DNA of 64,000 nucleotides from Lewinellaceae bacterium (GTDB lineage: Bacteria; Bacteroidota; Bacteroidia; Chitinophagales; Saprospiraceae), in assembly GCA_020636405.1 (NCBI GenBank), contig JACJXW010000007.1:620001-684000 (forward strand), read 5' to 3'. Both the position numbers and the translations under genes were made by a program. Each line of letters starts with the position of its first letter. The first letter of the stretch is position 1. Shown piece by piece: positions 25,401 to 33,964 of this stretch. Below the pieces are notes generated by a model. It ran no database searches and was not told where the DNA came from. It worked only from the letters and a program-made list of their open reading frames with translations.

Positions 25401-28203
25401 TTACTACTTCCTGCGTGGAAGTGTCTACTCCGCAGCCGCTTCCTATCTGATGAAAAACGGAGTATGTGCCTGGAAACATGAAATTAAATTCAGGGTGCGC
25501 TTCCTGGCTCGCGCCCAGGGCCGGGTTGCCGAATTCCCAGTAATGATCGTCGTTTTCATATCCAAGGGAAGTAAAGCTGGCCAGTCCGCATTCATCAACC
25601 GAATACTCAAAGCCGGCCTCATTTTCACCTCCTGCCACCAATAATATCTCCGGGCCGCAGGCCGGGCTGTTGATGCAGGCCGTATTCGAAGCAACCCGGA
25701 TGGGAATTTCCGTTCCTGGCGCCAGGCCGGCGCCGATCACCATATTTAAAATGGCGGTATCGCAATACTGGTTTCCGTTGTAAGAAAACGCATTTAATGT
25801 AGTCACCCCGTCGGTGAAATCTCCGGAACTACCAAAGAAAGCCAGGAAGGTAGGCGTATTCAGGATGGCGTGCAGATCCATTTCTTCGGGAGGGTTGTCA
25901 AAACAGATCCTGACTTCGATATCTACCGCTTCCCCCGCACAGGGTTGGTTCAATACTTCATATTCGAAATGGGCTTCGCCGGCCGGGACTTCCACCAAAC
26001 TTATTTCGTCGATATAACTGTAAGACCATCGTTGAACGCCATTCTCATCCAGTGGAAGAACATCCTGATAAACCTGAACATATCGGTATACATCAGTAGC
26101 GGTAAAAGAAACTTCATATTTTACCCATTCGAGCACATTATCCCCATCCGGGTCGCTTTCATTGAATGAGATGGAGATCTTTTGCCCCAGTTCAAAATTA
26201 TATCCATCACAATTTACCATCGCTAAATCGTTACGCAATACTTCTCCAACAGCAACGCTATCAATTACCGGACAAGCCTTTTCTTTACTGAAATGGAAAT
26301 TAATTGTATTCGCACAGCTTGCATTCAAGTAAAAAGATAGAACGTATTCTTTATCCTCTTCCATCGACCGGGTCAAAATAAATTCCAGGCCTTCTGAATT
26401 ATTTGACTGGAAACCAGCAAACATTGACGAGCAACCATCATGAGTAAAAATAACGCCATCTTCTCCCTGATACTCATGGTTACAGGATTCGGGAGCAACG
26501 GGAGGATACCAATTCCCACCTGGAAGTGGCCGCAGGTCTGGAGAACCAGCACCATCATTCTGGCTTTGATTAATTCGATAATTATAAAACGCAGTAAATT
26601 GATATTGAGGCAACCCTTCAAAATCTCCCCTGCAGATTAGGTTGCAGGAAGGGATATCCTCACAAAATCCTTCAAGTGTCCAAGCCAAAAACCGGATGAC
26701 GACATAAGCCCAAGTTCCGGGATTGCCATCACTGCACCGGGGAAGATAGCGGATGGCAACAGGCCCGGCGTAATTGGCGATCAGGGTAAACCCGTCGCCA
26801 TTATCAAATACCTGCCCCAGAGCGGGGTCCACCAATTCAAAACTATTGGGGATGTAACCGTCTTCATTCACATCATTCGCTAAAAAATCAGAAGCGAGAA
26901 ATACAATTGTATCCCCGGCATTCGGGGTTTGGGATGGGAAATCATTAACGCCTACCGCAGTACACCCACCAGGCCCGCAAATGTTGTTGTATTCAAAATA
27001 GGGGACTTCACTTCCTGCCTGCGGCAAGCTTTCAATCCCGTAGGTTCCCGAAAGGCCATACCCCAGGTCGCATAAAATGGCCACTTCATCGGGATGGGGA
27101 TACCGCTGCATATATTCCAGTGGCGAACAGGAGTTCATCAAATAACCATTATTCGTAGCGCAGCCGTCAGGAGATTGGGCATCACAATTGAGGTGGCTGA
27201 TCCCGGAACCGCTCCAGGGGAAGGGGCGGAATAATTCCTGCGCAGGGTTTGCCGTGCCGGAAAATTCAACATCTGCAGAACACCGGGGATCTTGTACAAA
27301 AGGAGGGGTACTGGCAACATTAACGCTGTAAGGCTGCCCAGAAGCAGGATAATCAAGGTAAAAAGGAGTGCCGTTCGAAGTTGTAGTTATCCCCCCGACA
27401 GTTCGAAGATAGGTATCATATTTTGAGTAACAGCGTGGCGACCCGATATTTGCCAGGAGACTTATCTTTTCTGGGGATTCGCCGTTTATCAGGGAGTAAA
27501 ACCCCAGAAGATGGATCGCCTCGTGCAGCGTTGCTGAATACAGGTCGAAAGAATTTGACCCAGCGGCGGAAGTGGTAAAATCGGTATCATCGGAATAAAA
27601 ACTGTGATCTGCAAAATTATACCGTACATAACCATGAAAACTGGCTGAAGAGTAACCGAGGTGGTTGAGCCCGAAATAGGCGTCCACTCCGCTTTGTATG
27701 GTTTTTAACACCTGCCCTGCGGCAATACCTTCTTCAAAACCAGTTAATATTACAGGAGAAGCGTTTGCCAGCTGGGTAAAAGGCATTACATTCACACCGT
27801 TTCCCTCCGACTCCAGGATCTCAATCCGCACCAGGCCGTCCGGCAGGCTACCAGATGGATTCAACAGGCGCGACAGGTCGGCAAACACCCGGCAAACGAC
27901 ATTTTTTCGGGACGGGCCGCTATTCGGGTCGTCAAACCCATAGTTCCTATCGTTGCAGATATCCTGAAAAGAAAGGCTGAAAATACCAGAGCTTCCTCCA
28001 CACCGGCAGGTATCTGCGCCTATGCTTCTCAACATCTCTGTAGTATAAGATTTGCCAAAGCGGTCGGCAGCGTCAATGTTTTTCTTTAATTCTCCAGGAT
28101 TGTCAGATGTGGTTAACAGATGCAGCCGCCGGAGAACCGCCGTTTTTTCCTGTTCATTCGCTTCGGTTTTGTCTGCCAGGCAGGGCGTAGGTGGCGAAAT
28201 CAT
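22471..28203 (-). CDS. Giant metalloprotease/PKD/beta-helix T9SS protein, signal peptide out of frame
   Basis: 1910 codons from the ATG at 28203, but that start gives no leader. The zinc-binding HEAIHLLGFYS sits at residues 227-237 (H227, E228, H231), so the N-terminal 420 or so residues are a metzincin-like protease. Next come cysteine-rich and adhesion-like segments, two PKD-type domains (HYWEFGN, HTWNFGDGS), a parallel beta-helix section (STMWRGIEVEKGGSL onward), a helical section, and a T9SS sorting domain (VAIYPNPAKEQLT to KKVIINP). The order matches the broken gene at 4997. A good signal peptide lies just upstream (28203-28292) in another frame, separated by an AC repeat. As sequenced the protein would not be exported. 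Confidence 0.8.
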   Translation of the reverse strand: MISPPTPCLADKTEANEQEKTAVLRRLHLLTTSDNPGELKKNIDAADRFGKSYTTEMLRSIGADTCRCGGSSGIFSLSFQDICNDRNYGFDDPNSGPSRKNVVCRVFADLSRLLNPSGSLPDGLVRIEILESEGNGVNVMPFTQLANASPVILTGFEEGIAAGQVLKTIQSGVDAYFGLNHLGYSSASFHGYVRYNFADHSFYSDDTDFTTSAAGSNSFDLYSATLHEAIHLLGFYSLINGESPEKISLLANIGSPRCYSKYDTYLRTVGGITTTSNGTPFYLDYPASGQPYSVNVASTPPFVQDPRCSADVEFSGTANPAQELFRPFPWSGSGISHLNCDAQSPDGCATNNGYLMNSCSPLEYMQRYPHPDEVAILCDLGYGLSGTYGIESLPQAGSEVPYFEYNNICGPGGCTAVGVNDFPSQTPNAGDTIVFLASDFLANDVNEDGYIPNSFELVDPALGQVFDNGDGFTLIANYAGPVAIRYLPRCSDGNPGTWAYVVIRFLAWTLEGFCEDIPSCNLICRGDFEGLPQYQFTAFYNYRINQSQNDGAGSPDLRPLPGGNWYPPVAPESCNHEYQGEDGVIFTHDGCSSMFAGFQSNNSEGLEFILTRSMEEDKEYVLSFYLNASCANTINFHFSKEKACPVIDSVAVGEVLRNDLAMVNCDGYNFELGQKISISFNESDPDGDNVLEWVKYEVSFTATDVYRYVQVYQDVLPLDENGVQRWSYSYIDEISLVEVPAGEAHFEYEVLNQPCAGEAVDIEVRICFDNPPEEMDLHAILNTPTFLAFFGSSGDFTDGVTTLNAFSYNGNQYCDTAILNMVIGAGLAPGTEIPIRVASNTACINSPACGPEILLVAGGENEAGFEYSVDECGLASFTSLGYENDDHYWEFGNPALGASQEAHPEFNFMFPGTYSVFHQIGSGCGVDTSTQEVVIADSQAPDASFNVVASLNGLAYTFTSLNHQPGGQHTWNFGDGSQQVAGAEAFHIFLLPGAYTVTHTVVNACGSHTETITLTAANPIDGCASCNGSNTVGAPGAQTTITEALGLGILQPAGTPQVICVAGDLAVEENTSYHFANSVVRMLEGARILVKKDGALAIHNSFFHGCSTMWRGIEVEKGGSLTLKTNNRIDDAQYAIYVHAAADGEPVPFVDVETNVFADNFVGIYMAGTAAGSVKAFIDGNGFYNVENLLPPFQGQSSAPEGLPQQDDGSLNGIYLNKLSGFSCTNNTFDGLSSGIVLNSTNGRIYRNAFTSVELGAYPAYAFEGEAVAGRGTGGHALAVEACTFTNCHAGIVAGQVALSAVSNDMNEVEFGVTASLSNAGNITIGGAGDKRNAIHKSKVGILANHTGTGQVSIINNEISSVAEDWGGGIALFFNHAPATVKENRLEAYGPTSGMALWSCSKAQLLNNHISLMDMPDARAGIALDNSYQCLLQEDTVMGQGPGGSENIGIALQFSPDNIYCCNRVSNTRIGVQVTASCQAENNFRGTEFGGHATALLLDDTGILGTQVHMKNRWTGSGGAEYQVNFLQAQDYQFIVDNTPPNGLPEYFPPSVTPNGWFDPQEDENSLNVCLSQNCLVDGFEPESTDSKRIAKGEIEAGEYTDIIQWHLSRFLYRKLKGYIGEDEDILDFIEISGGNSVGAFDALEEGTQALLAEDIENQLLVKANLAIISAQLKEIGELDSLYLEADESGQDSLRQEREGLLDSIAILALETYTVNEAVNHQRSLSAASLIQQNADIETAEVYEDNLKTVNDIFLNYLQNGFGEIPAEELGILQGIALQCPLEGGGAVFSGRALLAIAARQVSSYDDVECGGGEGQRPSSPVDVRPEIVEMVAIYPNPAKEQLTVDWSRSETPAVNIQLLDIYGKVHQRIPVEPGPGHCVLSTSYLKAGLYMVRVQYQHGEVVKKVIINP

Positions 28204-28292
28204 TGTGTGTGTGTGTGTACTAAGCCAATGATAGTGCTGGCAAAGGCCGATACCGCTATGGATAACATTGGGAAGAAAAGAGAGCGTTTCAT
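28200..28292 (-). other. Out-of-frame signal-peptide leader for the giant protease
   Basis: The ATG at 28292 opens MKRSLFFPMLSIAVSAFAS, a classic Sec signal peptide. It runs through the AC tract as VHTHTQ and meets TGA at 28202-28200. Removing one AC unit would join this leader to the 1910-residue body without a stop. Confidence 0.7.
28204..28218 (-). repeat. (AC)7-A dinucleotide tract at the leader/body junction
   Basis: Fifteen bases of alternating AC on the coding strand lie directly before the ATG of the body. The distance from leader ATG to body ATG is 89 bp, out of frame by one. Six or nine AC units would restore the frame; seven or eight do not. Confidence 0.85.
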
Positions 28293-28507
28293 ATCAATCG
28301 GTTTTGGTTAATGAGCGCAGCGGAAAAGAACTTCGATTTTGAAAATACGTCTTTTGCCCGAATTGCCAGCCAATAGGAAGTGATTTTAACCTATAATAGT
28401 TGGAAATACCCGGTTCCTGGCATTGAAAGGCAGGGCATGATTGGCACTAATCCGCTACGGTACAGTGTTGTTTTGGCAACAGCTTCTTTGAGGCGTTTTG
28501 CACCTAC

Positions 28508-29614
28508 TCACAAAAAGCCAAACACATCATCCTCCTTCTTCCCCCCTTCCTCTCTGTTCCACGTATGCTCAAACCGCCAGTCATGTTGGTCGAGGTGCAG
28601 CAGGGCTGCTGTGAGCAGTTCGATGCAGTTGTGGATGTCGCGCTTGTGGGCCAGCTCGATGGTCTGGTGGATGTGGCGCAAGGGGATGGAGATAGCGCCG
28701 GCGATGGCGCCCCGTTTGCCGTAGCGCTGCAGGCCGGCCGTATCGGTACCGCCGGCGGGAAGTATCTCGGGTTGCCAGGGGATGGCGTTCTGGGTGGCCG
28801 TCTTTTTCAGGAAATTGACCATGCGGTAGTCGGAGATAACGGAGCCGTCCATGATCTTGATGGCCGCGCCCTTGCCCAGGCGGGTAACGTATTCGTGCGA
28901 CTGTGCGCCCGGCACGTCGAAGGCGATGGTCACATCCAGGGCGATGCCGAAGTCGGGGTCGATGGCATGGGCGGAGGACATGGCGCCGCGCAGGCCCACT
29001 TCTTCCTGGACAGTGAACACCCCGTAGATGTCGTAGGGGACTTCCTTATCTTTCAGTTCCCGCAGGGCCTCGATGAGGATGAAGACCGATACGCGGTTAT
29101 CAATGGATTTGCTGTTGACGCAGTCGCCCATTTCGATGAGATGCCGGTCGCGGGTGATCGGATCGCCGATGGCGACCAGTTTGGTGACCTCGTCTTTGGG
29201 CATGCCCAGGTCGATGAAGTATTCGTTGATGGGCGTCTGCTTGTTGCGTTCCTCCGGCTTCATGAGATGAATGGGCTTGGAGCCCATCACGCCAATAATA
29301 TCTTTTCTGCCGTGGACAATAACGCGCTGGGAAGTCAGGGTCTTGGGGTCGAAGCCACCCAGGGGGTGGAAACGCAGGAACCCTTCTTCATCTATATGCG
29401 TCACGATAAAGCCGATCTCGTCCATGTGAGCGGCGATCATTACCTTTTTGTCGCCGGTTCCCCTTTTCAGGGTGATCACGTTGCCCATGTTGTCCACCTT
29501 CACTTCATCTACCAAATGGCTTACCTCTTTCAGTACCAGTTCCCGGATGCGTTGTTCAAATCCCGGGGCGCCCGGTGTTTCACATATGGCTTTGAGCAGC
29601 TCGACGTTTATCAT
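28508..29614 (-). CDS. M42 family aminopeptidase
   Basis: 368 residues, the usual length for M42 (FrvX/glutamyl aminopeptidase/deblocking aminopeptidase) enzymes. The two-zinc site is visible: H63 in AAHMDEIGF, the catalytic EE in VQEEVGLRG, and the C-terminal ligand in IPLRHIHQT. It is a cytoplasmic tetrahedral-type peptidase that trims peptides from the N-terminus; substrate preference cannot be read. It is a single gene, flanked by 215 bp holding the giant gene's upstream region and a 570-bp gap with a mobile element. Confidence 0.88.
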   Translation of the reverse strand: MINVELLKAICETPGAPGFEQRIRELVLKEVSHLVDEVKVDNMGNVITLKRGTGDKKVMIAAHMDEIGFIVTHIDEEGFLRFHPLGGFDPKTLTSQRVIVHGRKDIIGVMGSKPIHLMKPEERNKQTPINEYFIDLGMPKDEVTKLVAIGDPITRDRHLIEMGDCVNSKSIDNRVSVFILIEALRELKDKEVPYDIYGVFTVQEEVGLRGAMSSAHAIDPDFGIALDVTIAFDVPGAQSHEYVTRLGKGAAIKIMDGSVISDYRMVNFLKKTATQNAIPWQPEILPAGGTDTAGLQRYGKRGAIAGAISIPLRHIHQTIELAHKRDIHNCIELLTAALLHLDQHDWRFEHTWNREEGGKKEDDVFGFL

Positions 29615-29785
29615 GGTGTGTAGTTTAGGTAATTGGTTAGCGGGGTAAAAAGTGGCACGAAAATACCATTATTTTGATTCGCCCGGAAAATATTTTTGGG
29701 GATTTCCCTGCCCTTGTTTCAAAATGAACGAGAAGGGCTGATTATTGTATCACCGGGTTACACATAGCGATCCTGTTTGAATTTA

Positions 29786-30043
29786 CTGATTGTAACGGAT
29801 TGAGTAGCTGTTCTTCGAAGTCGTTCGGAGACGTTGTTAGGATACCCAAATTTATACTGACGAACGCCCGCGTTGTCAGTATATGCTGACCATCTGTGCG
29901 TCAGTATATTTGGGTTCGGAGATGTGTGGCGCCACCGTATATCGATTATAGTACGCCTGAAGGGAGATTTACGTCTTCGACGCCAAATAAATTTGGCGCA
30001 CCGAGGCGCATGGCCTAATAGCTACGCAAAACGTTATAATGAG
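29786..30043. mobile_element. 258-bp MITE-like element with 8-bp target duplication
   Basis: The direct repeat tgaattta flanks it at 29778-29785 and 30044-30051. Its ends are inverted repeats: reading inward, CTGATTGTAACG on the left and CTCATTATAACG on the right, with 21 of the first 27 positions matching. The interior has more hairpins, such as cccaaatttatactgacg against cgtcagtatatttggg and cgccaaat-aa-atttggcg. There is no ORF of note. An 8-bp duplication fits several DDE transposase families; no transposase is present. The rest of the 29615-30186 gap shows no gene. Confidence 0.65.
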
Positions 30044-30155
30044 TGAATTTAGTAAATCTATGAACCGGAGTCAACTTTTTTATGCTTTCACAAACGGCGG
30101 CTCAACCGATGTCGGCAGATAATAGATTGGCAAGCAAAGAAGCGAACCATTCTGT

Positions 30156-30163
30156 ACCTTTGC
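30156..30163 (+). promoter_or_regulatory. Bacteroidota-type -7 element before the flippase gene
   Basis: TACCTTTG fits TAnnTTTG exactly. It lies 24 bp before the TTG at 30187, leaving a short leader and supporting that start. Confidence 0.5.
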
Positions 30164-30186
30164 CGGCGTAAATAATTCATCAGCCC

Positions 30187-31689
30187 TTGTCACTACTCAA
30201 AAAACTAGCCGGCGAGACCGCCATATACGGGACGAGCAGCATTCTGAGCCGCCTGCTGCATTACGTCATTCTGACGCCCTACTTCACCCGGGTGTTCATG
30301 CAGGGGGAGTATGGCGTGGTGTCGGATATGTATACCTGGGCGGCGTTGCTGCTGGTGCTGTTCACCTACCGCCTGGAGACGGCTTTCTTCCGCTACGGAA
30401 CCCGCGATGAAGATATGGAGCGGAGCTTTTCTACGGCTTCCATTTCCCTGCTTGCCTCTACCATCGTACTGACGGTATTGTTTATAGGGTGCGCTCAGCC
30501 GATCGCCGACTGGCTGAAGTATCCGCAGCATCCGGAGTACGTCATCTGGTTTGCTTTCATCATTGCCTTCGATGCGCTGGCGGCCATTCCCTTCGCCCGG
30601 CTGCGGCTGGAAAACCGCCCCATTCGTTTTGCGGTGATCAAAACGCTGAATATTGTCATCAATATATTTTTCATTTTTATCTTCCTGGAGGTATGGCCCT
30701 GGCTGCTGAACAATGGCTGGGGGATTTTCGAGTCCTTCTACCACCCGGAGCATCGCATTTCCTACGTCTTCTTTTCCAACTTTCTGGCCAGTGGTTTCGT
30801 CCTTTTGTTGCTGTCGCCGCTCTATTTCCGCATCCGGCTGCGTTTCGACCGGGAGTTGTGGCAGCGGATGATCATCTACGCCGCGCCGCTGGTCATCGTA
30901 GGTATTGCCGGGGTGATCAACCAGCTGATCGGCATTCCCATGCTCAAGGAACTGGCCTCCGACGACCTGGACTACAACAAGCGCATGATGGGCATCTACA
31001 GCGCCGCCTCCAAGCTGGCCGTGCTCATGAACCTGTTCACCCAGGCGTTCAATTACGCCGCCGAGCCTTTTTTCTTCAAGAATGCGGGCCGGTCGGATAA
31101 GGACAAGGTGTATGCCCAGGTGGGGCAGGCCTTCGCGCTGGTGGGCAGCGTCGTTTTTCTGGGCATCATGCTCTACCTGGATGTCGTCCAGTATTTTATT
31201 GGAAAGGATTTTCGGGAGGGGTTGGGGGTGGTTCCCCTGCTCTTGATATCTTATTTGTTCCTGGGGCTCTATTACAATTTTTCCATTTGGTACAAACTGG
31301 CCGACCGGACCCTGATCGGCGGGTATATTGCCCTGGGCGGCTCGGTGATCACTATAGCGCTCAATGTTTGGCTCATTCCCGATTATGGATATTACGGGCC
31401 CGGCTGGGCGGCTCTGGCCTGTTACCTGTTCATGGCGGGCGCCAGTTACTGGACCGGCCAGCGGTACTATCCGATCAACTACCCGGTGGGGCGAATGACG
31501 GCCTATATCCTTCTTGCTGTACTTTTCTACGGGGCGAGTGAAATGCTCCGGGGGGTGATCGATGGGCGGATCGGGGTGAGCCTGATCGTCAATACCGGGT
31601 TGATGCTGGGGTATCTGGCTATATTATATGTTATGGAGAGGCGGCAGGTCAACCGGATATTGGGAATTGGCAAAACTCCGGCCAAGTAG
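30187..31689 (+). CDS. Polysaccharide/lipid-linked oligosaccharide flippase (MATE/MOP superfamily)
   Basis: 500 residues with about 12-14 membrane helices. It starts at TTG (30187), giving (M)SLLKKLAGETAIYGTSSILSR, an N-terminus typical of Wzx-like flippases in this phylum. No ATG is available upstream, and the promoter -7 element fits the TTG. Internal FFKNAGRSDKDKVYAQVG and a conserved cytoplasmic loop pattern suit the polysaccharide transporter family. The likely role is moving undecaprenyl-linked glycans across the inner membrane. No glycosyltransferase genes flank it, so the substrate is open. Confidence 0.8.
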   Translation: MSLLKKLAGETAIYGTSSILSRLLHYVILTPYFTRVFMQGEYGVVSDMYTWAALLLVLFTYRLETAFFRYGTRDEDMERSFSTASISLLASTIVLTVLFIGCAQPIADWLKYPQHPEYVIWFAFIIAFDALAAIPFARLRLENRPIRFAVIKTLNIVINIFFIFIFLEVWPWLLNNGWGIFESFYHPEHRISYVFFSNFLASGFVLLLLSPLYFRIRLRFDRELWQRMIIYAAPLVIVGIAGVINQLIGIPMLKELASDDLDYNKRMMGIYSAASKLAVLMNLFTQAFNYAAEPFFFKNAGRSDKDKVYAQVGQAFALVGSVVFLGIMLYLDVVQYFIGKDFREGLGVVPLLLISYLFLGLYYNFSIWYKLADRTLIGGYIALGGSVITIALNVWLIPDYGYYGPGWAALACYLFMAGASYWTGQRYYPINYPVGRMTAYILLAVLFYGASEMLRGVIDGRIGVSLIVNTGLMLGYLAILYVMERRQVNRILGIGKTPAK

Positions 31690-31833
31690 ACAGCGGATTG
31701 CCCATTGTGGATGAGAAAATGATGTCCTGCCAAGAATGTAACCCGCTATATTATCTTCAAAAGCTCCCTTTCTATTCCTATGGGCGGAGGCGCCACATTT
31801 GTCTGGGGAAAACGGAATGTGTCACCTCAGCCC

Positions 31834-32382
31834 TCACTGCTTCGGCGTACTCTGAAAAAGCACCACATGCATCATCAATAACTTCGTCGTCAGAGGGATG
31901 GAGGGATCGAGTTCGTCGATGACCACCCAATCCCTCGGGTCGCCTTCGAAGTTGGTGTACATTTCGAACGGCCCGGCGGAGCTGTTGCGGATCGTCCATT
32001 CATCCCAGATATTGCCATAGCGGCTGGAGAGGGTCAGGGTGTTTTTGCCGTCGGTGATGCGCCATTCGCGGAAATTATCGCGCCAGACGGTACGGGCGGA
32101 GGCGATCTGGTTATCTCCGCGGGCTTCCCATTCGTTGAGGTCTTCCCGCCACTTGAGCTTGATGGTGCCGGTGGATTCGCCGAGGCGATACTGCCACTCC
32201 GTCCAATTGTCCTGCATGGCCCAGCGGAGGCGCAGCTCGCCTTCCTTCCCTTCTTCACCGGTGTAGATGATCCATTCCCCGAAGCTATCATTCCAGCGCG
32301 TAGCAATACCTGTCAGCACCTGGGCGTGGAGGGCGCCGGTAGAGCAAAATAGGGCCAACAATAGAATACGGAATATCTTCAT
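31834..32382 (-). CDS. Secreted protein with six Trp-rich repeats of 22-24 residues
   Basis: 182 residues. The signal peptide MKIFRILLLALFCSTGALHA is followed by tandem repeats with the core W-x5-7-W. They read RWNDSFGEWIIYTG, RWAMQDNWTEWQYRLG, KWREDLNEWEARGD, VWRDNFREWRITDG, RYGNIWDEWTIRNS and a weaker last one, NFEGDPRDWVVIDE. No sorting domain or lipobox is present, so it is probably periplasmic or released. The repeat suggests a small beta-rich fold with stacked tryptophans. No family name comes to mind and the function is unknown. Confidence 0.8.
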   Translation of the reverse strand: MKIFRILLLALFCSTGALHAQVLTGIATRWNDSFGEWIIYTGEEGKEGELRLRWAMQDNWTEWQYRLGESTGTIKLKWREDLNEWEARGDNQIASARTVWRDNFREWRITDGKNTLTLSSRYGNIWDEWTIRNSSAGPFEMYTNFEGDPRDWVVIDELDPSIPLTTKLLMMHVVLFQSTPKQ

Positions 32383-32593
32383 GCTGTTAGAACGAAATAA
32401 GGAGCCGATCGGCCTAAATGGGGGCGGTTATATTGTCATATTGTTGGCGCTTCTATCCCTTGCATGCTTCGAAGGCGTTGCAACACTATTGCTATCCAGC
32501 CATCCAGCCATATAACAATACAGCCCGGCCTTCAGAAGCCTTCACGCGATCTGCTTCCGAAGTTTAAAGCTCAGGGGCCCCATCATTCTACCC

Positions 32594-32965
32594 TCAAAAC
32601 GGGAGGTCGTCATCGGCCGCATCTGCCGGCTCATTATCGGCAGAAGGGAAGAACCCGCCGCCGCTGTCGGCAGCCGGGGGCGGCGGCGCTGATCCGGCGC
32701 TTGCCTTTTCCAGGCGCCACGCGTTGAGGTTGGTGAAATATTTGCCCTGCCATTCCCGGCCTCTGAGGTCGAAATGGACTTTCATCTCCTCCCCTTCCTC
32801 GAAGGGGTCGAGCAGGGCGCAGCGGTCCTGGACGAGTTGAAATTTCACATATTGGGGATAGTTCCCGCTTTCCACCAGGAGGACAAATTCCCGGGCCTGG
32901 AAGGAGTCCGTTTTATTTTCGGTCTCGTACTTTTTGTGGAGTTTTCCATCTACTTCAAAAGACAT
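32594..32965 (-). CDS. DUF3127 family protein with SSB-like acidic tail
   Basis: 123 residues. The N-terminal 85 or so residues fit DUF3127 (KFQLVQDRCALLDPFEEGEE, VHFDLRGREW), an OB-fold-like family of Bacteroidota. After an Ala/Pro-rich linker the protein ends DDDLPF, the same kind of acidic tip with final phenylalanine used by single-stranded DNA-binding protein to recruit partners. A DNA-binding or replication/repair role is inference. It is a monocistronic gene in a minus-strand group with rsmG. Confidence 0.85.
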   Translation of the reverse strand: MSFEVDGKLHKKYETENKTDSFQAREFVLLVESGNYPQYVKFQLVQDRCALLDPFEEGEEMKVHFDLRGREWQGKYFTNLNAWRLEKASAGSAPPPPAADSGGGFFPSADNEPADAADDDLPF

Positions 32966-33249
32966 AATCCTAGATATTGATTTAAAAAAACAAGTTCGCC
33001 CGATGGAGTTTACGAAAAGCGGTGAACTTATTTTTTAAAGTTTTCCGACGGTTATTTTTTAAAGCTTCCAAAAGTACAAAAAAGGCAAGGAATCGGAAAA
33101 CAAGGAGGCAATTATTCCAGTACCGGAGTTTCTACGATAAGCCGGTGAGTGGCGTTTGGCGTTGGACGCACTATGGCGCGCCTGCCCCGGGCGGCGATGG
33201 GAAACCGGATGAGGTGGTAGTTTTTACATGAATAATTTTCTAATCCACT

Positions 33250-33876
33250 TTAATGTTGGACGTACACCACGAATTTTTCCTGGTAGTACTCTTCTTCAAA
33301 GAAGTCGGATAGCGGGAAAATCTCTGTGTAAGAGCCACGGGGCAGGGACTTGGCCTCGGCTTTGATATTGCCACCTTTCAGGGTGATCAGCCCATTGGGC
33401 AGGGCGTGCTGTTGTTTGGCCCGGATGAGAGGAAAACTCCACTCCACCAGCTTGTCGAGGCTTGCCACCGCCCGGCAAATCACGAAGTCGAATTTTTGTT
33501 TCACCTCTTCGGCCCGTATATGGCGAGCGTTTACGTTGCTCAACCCGAGAGCATTGCTGATCTCTTCCACTACCATGATCTTTTTGCGGGTGCCGTCGAT
33601 GAGGGTAAACCGGGTTTTGGGAAAGAGGATGGCGAGTGGAATGCCGGGCAGGCCGCCGCCGGTGCCGAGGTCCAGGATCTCCGCTCCCGGAATAAAGCGG
33701 ATGACGCGGGCAATGCCCAGGCTGTGCAGAATGTGATGGGCATACAGGTTGTCGATGTCCTTTCGGGAGATCACGTTGATCTTCTGGTTCCAATCTTTGT
33801 AGAGTTCTCCCAATTGCCGGAACTGCCGTTGCTGTTGCTCATCGAGCTCTGGAAAATATTTGAGGATGATCTCCAT
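33250..33876 (-). CDS. rsmG: 16S rRNA (guanine-527-N7)-methyltransferase
   Basis: 208 residues, normal for RsmG/GidB. The SAM-binding motif ILDLGTGGGLPGIPLA is near residue 68, with NVISRKDIDNLYAHHILHSL before it and FDFVICRAVA after it. It methylates G527 of 16S rRNA, and loss is known to give low-level streptomycin resistance. The gene stands alone on the minus strand; the GTACCTTT sequence upstream of its start is a near match to the phylum's -7 element. Confidence 0.93.
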   Translation of the reverse strand: MEIILKYFPELDEQQQRQFRQLGELYKDWNQKINVISRKDIDNLYAHHILHSLGIARVIRFIPGAEILDLGTGGGLPGIPLAILFPKTRFTLIDGTRKKIMVVEEISNALGLSNVNARHIRAEEVKQKFDFVICRAVASLDKLVEWSFPLIRAKQQHALPNGLITLKGGNIKAEAKSLPRGSYTEIFPLSDFFEEEYYQEKFVVYVQH

Positions 33877-33964
33877 TTATCGGATTTTAAAACTGCCTGT
33901 CCGGGAAAGGTACGGTTGGCCGGGAACTCCAAAATAGAGGAGGAGTGCGTGGCATAGCCGGATC

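Noticed and set aside
33022..33231. 69-codon plus-strand frame with Lys/Arg-rich start
   Set aside because: Lies between two minus-strand genes, has no homology that I recognise and biased low-complexity coding; no promoter element.
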